Shown: positions 60,333-64,000 of the stretch, in pieces
Numbering within the stretch: the first letter of the stretch is position 1
How the letters are laid out: each line of letters opens with the position of its first letter
NCBI RefSeq assembly: GCF_010093535.1
Contig: NW_022985163.1
Coordinates: 1,918,224 to 1,982,223, forward strand
Reading direction: 5' to 3'
DNA length: 64,000 nt
From: Lindgomyces ingoldianus
Taxonomy: Eukaryota > Ascomycota > Dothideomycetes > Pleosporales > Lindgomycetaceae
Program-made: the position numbers and the translations under genes
Notes under the pieces: generated by a model
Databases searched by the model: none
The model's input: the letters and a program-made list of their open reading frames with translations, nothing else
Told to the model about the DNA's origin: nothing

Positions 60333-60564
60333 AGTAGATTAATTTTTTATATTATACAGTAAGCTTTACTACTGTATAAAGTAAGAAGAAAATAGTGTAA
60401 GAGGCACACTAAAGCTATTAAAGCTGCATAACCTAGTAGCTAAATAATAGTAGATTAATTTTTTACATTATATAGAAAGCTCTGCTACTGTATAAAGTAA
60501 GAAGAAGATAGTGTAAGGCGCACACTAAAGCTATTAAAGCTGCACAATCTAGCAGCTAGATAAT
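60333..60564 (+). repeat. Two 116-bp tandem units in the copia A' leader
   Basis: Units start AGTAGATTAATTTTTTA at 60333 and 60449. A third start (AGTAGTAC) at 60565 ends the array. Confidence 0.9.
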
Positions 60565-62955
60565 AGTAGTACTTATATAAGTTACTAAAAAAATAATTAA
60601 CTATACTACTATAATAAAATTTTACTAGTAACTAATAACTTTATATAATAGTTAATAAAAAAAATAAGAAGTAATTTTTATTATATAAATAACTTATAAA
60701 AAATATAGAGATATTAAAGGCAACACTATAAAATAAAACTAGCCTAAAGTACTAAAATAATAAAATTAACATGTTAAAAGCTTTAATAAGCTTATAAACT
60801 TAATTATATATAAGTTATATAATTACTAATTTATATATAATAACTTAAAAAAGCGCTACTTTTTTAAGTTTATATATAAAGAATTTTAAAAAATAAATAC
60901 TATAAAACTTCTTAGTACTTAGCTACACATTTAAAAAGAAGCTTATATAAGTGCTAAAGAATAAAAGAATTACACTATAGCTAAGTAATAAAAGTACCTA
61001 AGCCTAAAAGCTATATAATATAGCATAAAAAAAGTAATTACACTAAAAAGGCTTTATATATAACTTTTATTACTATATAAGGCTCTACATAAAAGTAGAC
61101 TAAACATAATGCTGCTAATAACACTAAACATACTAGCATTACTAGCTCCTACACCTTAGCTAGCACTACACTAATTACTGTATAAACAATACATGCCACC
61201 CTACCTAACGCCTGCTCCACACCCTTAATTATACACACTACTGCCTGCAGTAGTGTATACACTACTAATACTACTTATATAATCTATACTACATTGCAAC
61301 TTATATAAACTTTTACTTTAAAAAGAAACTGCTAAAGAAAAACTTCTAGTAAATAAAATTATATAATTTTAAAAAGTATAAAAAAAATAATAACTATATA
61401 AGTTAACTATATAATATTTTTATAAATAAAATAAAAATCTTTATTAATTTATATTAATAGCTAAATATGTAAGAAACTTAGTATATAAACATCTTTCTAG
61501 ATATCCTAAAAAGTTATGTAAATATATACTATATGCATAACATAAGCTCTAGATATACCTAGAAGCATTTATATAACACTTTAAGTAGTTACTTTAACAC
61601 TAATGTAAACTATAGCTAGTACTAAATAGACTAAATAATAATAACTTTTATATAATACTAATAAAAAAACTTTAATAAAAGTTTACATAAAGTTTTTAAA
61701 ATAATAATTAATAAGCTTGTACTTATATAAAAGGCACTAAGAATAAAATTTTAAAAAGATGTTTTACTGCAAACTGCTATTATATAAGCTTATTAAGAAT
61801 AACTAAAACTAGAACATACTATATTTACTATTAAGCTTTTATGTAAGGCCTTATTTAGTAACTTATAAGCATTACTTTAAGTTACTATAGACTAAAAGGT
61901 AAACTAATACCTCTAGAAACTGCCTAATGTATACTATATAAACTGCTAATATAACTCTATATAATAAGAGTTTATATAATAAGAGAGAAGCTTCTGTTTA
62001 CATAGAAAAGAATAATGTAGAAAATTTTTATCTAGGTTTAGGCTATTATTTAGAGATAACTGCACATAAATAAAAAAGTGCTTTATTTACTATAAAAAAA
62101 TGTTAGTTATTAAACTACTTTTATAATAACTATATATAAGTAAAGAACTAGTATGTTACCTTATATAAAGATTTTTATAATAAGACCTTATTATATAAAG
62201 CTATTACTTTATACATCTAAAACTTTAAAGGTTACCTTAAAAAATAATTTATATAATATAAAGAAAATAAAATGAAAATGTAAAAATGCTAAAAAAGCTG
62301 TTAACTACTTTACCTCTACTACCTATCTATACTGTGCAACAGAAGAGGACATTTATAGCATTAAACCTAAGAAGTATACTAAGCAGTTTATTCTTAATAA
62401 CTAATACTGTATAGTATACTATAGTAAACTATAAGATATAGGCGCTGTAAAAATCTTTACTATTAGTAAGTTCTAACTTAAGGCATATATATAAGAGAAC
62501 TTATATATAAAAATTAATTAAACACTTAGCTAAATAAATATTAGCTTTAAAAGCTTGACACTAAAAAGATTAATTAGTACTATATAAATCTAGAACTTAA
62601 TTAGTCTAGTTATATACTACATTTTAAAGACTTTAACACTATTTCTGCTATTACTAGTAAATGCTAACTAACTTAAGGTATACTTTAATAATATTTTAAA
62701 TGTTATTATACATAAAAATAAAACTACTATTCTTATTATATAAAAATAAGAACACTTTTTTTTAATGTTAGTAAGAAAAGATTTATGTCTTTTTTTACTA
62801 AATTAAAACTCTACTACCTTTACTACTAATTTAGACACCCCTACATAAATAAACTCTAGAAGATGCTAACTAGCGCTAGCTACAACATTAATGCTGCAGT
62901 ATTAGAAGAGATTAAGAAGTTTTGCTACCTCTGCTAATTATATAACTAGGCCTTA
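60565..62955 (+). pseudogene. Copia A': gag and pre-integrase relic
   Basis: This is collinear with 6602-8944 of copia A, including the decayed CCHC knuckle (near 62078-62120) and the F-R-H/C-x-x-C pre-integrase region (near 62830-62950, here with TAAATTTAG in place of the start). The unoccupied target of the A solo LTR lies at about 60598-60620. Damage is heavier than in A. Confidence 0.82.
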
Positions 62956-63767
62956 ACATACTTTACAGGCAAGTTGCTTACACACCTAAGTTACTTACTT
63001 TTACTAAGACCTTACTACACTACTTTTCTTACACTAATGCATTTCTAATAACACTACTTAGACATGTTAAAAGAACATTAGATGCAGCTTACACTTTAGG
63101 CTTTTAAATAAAATATAATACTTACTAAGTAACACACTATAGCTATCTATAAAGTTTTTTAAAAAATAATAAGTAACTAACACACTAGATAACCTTTTTA
63201 AGCTAATTATATAGCTAACTTATAAAAGCTAAATAATAATAAAAAGTAAGTAATTATTTAGCACATACTTAAGCTAGATGTATAAGGATTTCCCTCTTAG
63301 CTAGTAGCTGTAGCTAATATAGCTAATTTTTTACACACTAATTATAGTATAAGCTATGTTAGCATAAACTAGCTAAATATATTTATTAAGTGTTACTTAA
63401 AGCTTAAAGTAAAGTTTAAGTGTAAGTATAACTATAAAAAAGCTTTTTATAAAAATTTTATAGTAATTTAAAACTAGTTTAACTTTATAAAAAATATTAA
63501 AGCTAAGTATAGTATCTAAAATAATAATATATATAACTTTAATAAAATAGGGTTTATAATAGGCTAGATATCTACTAGAGTAGTTATTATAAGTTTAAAA
63601 AAATAAGAACAGCTAAAAGTAGTCTAGCTAGGTAACTAGAAGTAGATAACAGCTATTTAAAGTATTAATACTAAAAAGTAAGCTATTTTACTTTTTATTA
63701 TCTTTTAAAGTAGCAACTACTTTTTAAACTAGTATAAAAAAAATCTACTTTAAAATTAAGTTATTAT
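62956..63767 (+). mobile_element. Pogo A3: 5' part of a pogo-like element
   Basis: The left repeat starts ACATACTTTACAGG after TA (62954-62955). It is followed by the N-terminal and first catalytic part of the transposase, collinear with A1 9018-9829. At 63767 it is cut by an unrelated sequence. The modules of the repeat read CAAGTTGCTTAC, strongly RIP-mutated. Confidence 0.9.
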
Positions 63768-64000
63768 TAGCAGAGCTTGCTCTGCTTATTATATTCGGGT
63801 TTGCAGAACGAAAAGTTTAGCAGAATCTCCTCTTTTGGACGCGCTAGTTAGTCAGAATTTCTTCGGATAAACCCCGGTAACGCTGTTTCTCTGTCAGCTT
63901 ATGTGTTTCTTATATTCTTTTTTAAAAAAAATGTATACCTAATGTAAGTGCACCTTTATGCTAATTTGCATGCAGTTTGCTCCAGCATGCGTTGTGTAAA
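63768..64000. other. Unrecognised, little-mutated sequence inserted in pogo A3 (left end)
   Basis: The match to pogo A1 stops after TTATTAT and a sequence with normal CpG/TpG content begins. It opens with a perfect 8-bp hairpin, AGCAGAGC-TT-GCTCTGCT (63769-63786), followed by TTATTATATTCGGG. No long frame is open in these 233 bases and no domain is recognised. It is probably the end of a younger mobile element, but its class cannot be told from one end. Confidence 0.6.

Larger units (their letters stand above)
59890..64000 (+). mobile_element. Copia A': second copy of copia A, 5' part
   Basis: It starts with a 280-bp LTR (59890-60169) preceded by TATAT, the likely target duplication. It is collinear with copia A through leader, gag and pre-integrase. 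It lacks the solo LTR found in A, and its pogo insertion is at a different TA. It continues beyond the window. Confidence 0.92.

Noticed and set aside
1..64000. tRNA, rRNA or host protein genes
   Set aside because: None was recognised on either strand; every stretch is accounted for by an element or its decayed remains, apart from 63768-64000.

Overview
The window contains no recognisable host gene. It is a stack of transposable elements inserted into one another, almost all of it converted to TA-rich sequence. C:G to T:A change has removed CpA and TpG and raised TpA. Nearly every reading frame is broken by TAA or TAG where Gln or Trp codons are expected, and TGA stops are scarce. This is the signature of repeat-induced point mutation (RIP), so the source is a filamentous ascomycete (Pezizomycotina). 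Genus cannot be named from the sequence. The stretch resembles an AT isochore, a pericentromeric block or a subtelomeric block.

Insertion order can be read from target-site duplications (TSDs). The oldest layer is a minus-strand Ty3/gypsy relic, X (17429-18958 and 24057-25086). X was hit by a pogo/Fot1-like transposon, B0 (ending at 17428), by gypsy G (18959-24056, TSD GTAAC) and by a minus-strand Ty1/copia element, C (3' LTR 25087-25341, then to the right end of the window). B0 was hit by a minus-strand copia, M (5' LTR 16813-17009). M was hit by a copia, A (5561-15074, TSD GTTAG), and by a gypsy, P (3' LTR 2514-2803). A carries a solo M-family LTR (6384-6601), pogo A1 (9018-10883) and a short LTR-like element (12578-12704).

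C carries a short LTR-like element (25977-26128), copia E1 (27019-32463, TSD ATAAG), pogo B1 (32487-39159, itself split by copia E2 at 33401-38936), pogo A2 (39636-42602, split by palindromic element F1 at 39905-41004) and gypsy G2 (from 43213). G2 carries pogo derivative B2 (44212-45322), gypsy H (47041-54697, TSD ACGCT), palindromic element F2 (58052-59308, with a short LTR-like element inside it) and a second copy of copia A, A' (from 59890). A' carries pogo A3 (from 62956). A3 is cut at 63768 by a sequence with little RIP damage that I do not recognise.

There are no working gene circuits here. The window mainly records RIP, internal deletion, fold-back formation and nested insertion. The most informative signal is that the outward-facing ends of several elements escaped RIP while the same LTR sequence facing inward did not. 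Other points of interest are a 1.1-kb fold-back family built from pogo ends, a short TG...CA family without any visible internal region, and the poorly mutated sequence at the right edge. Two assembly gaps are present (6196-6205 and 38547-38876).
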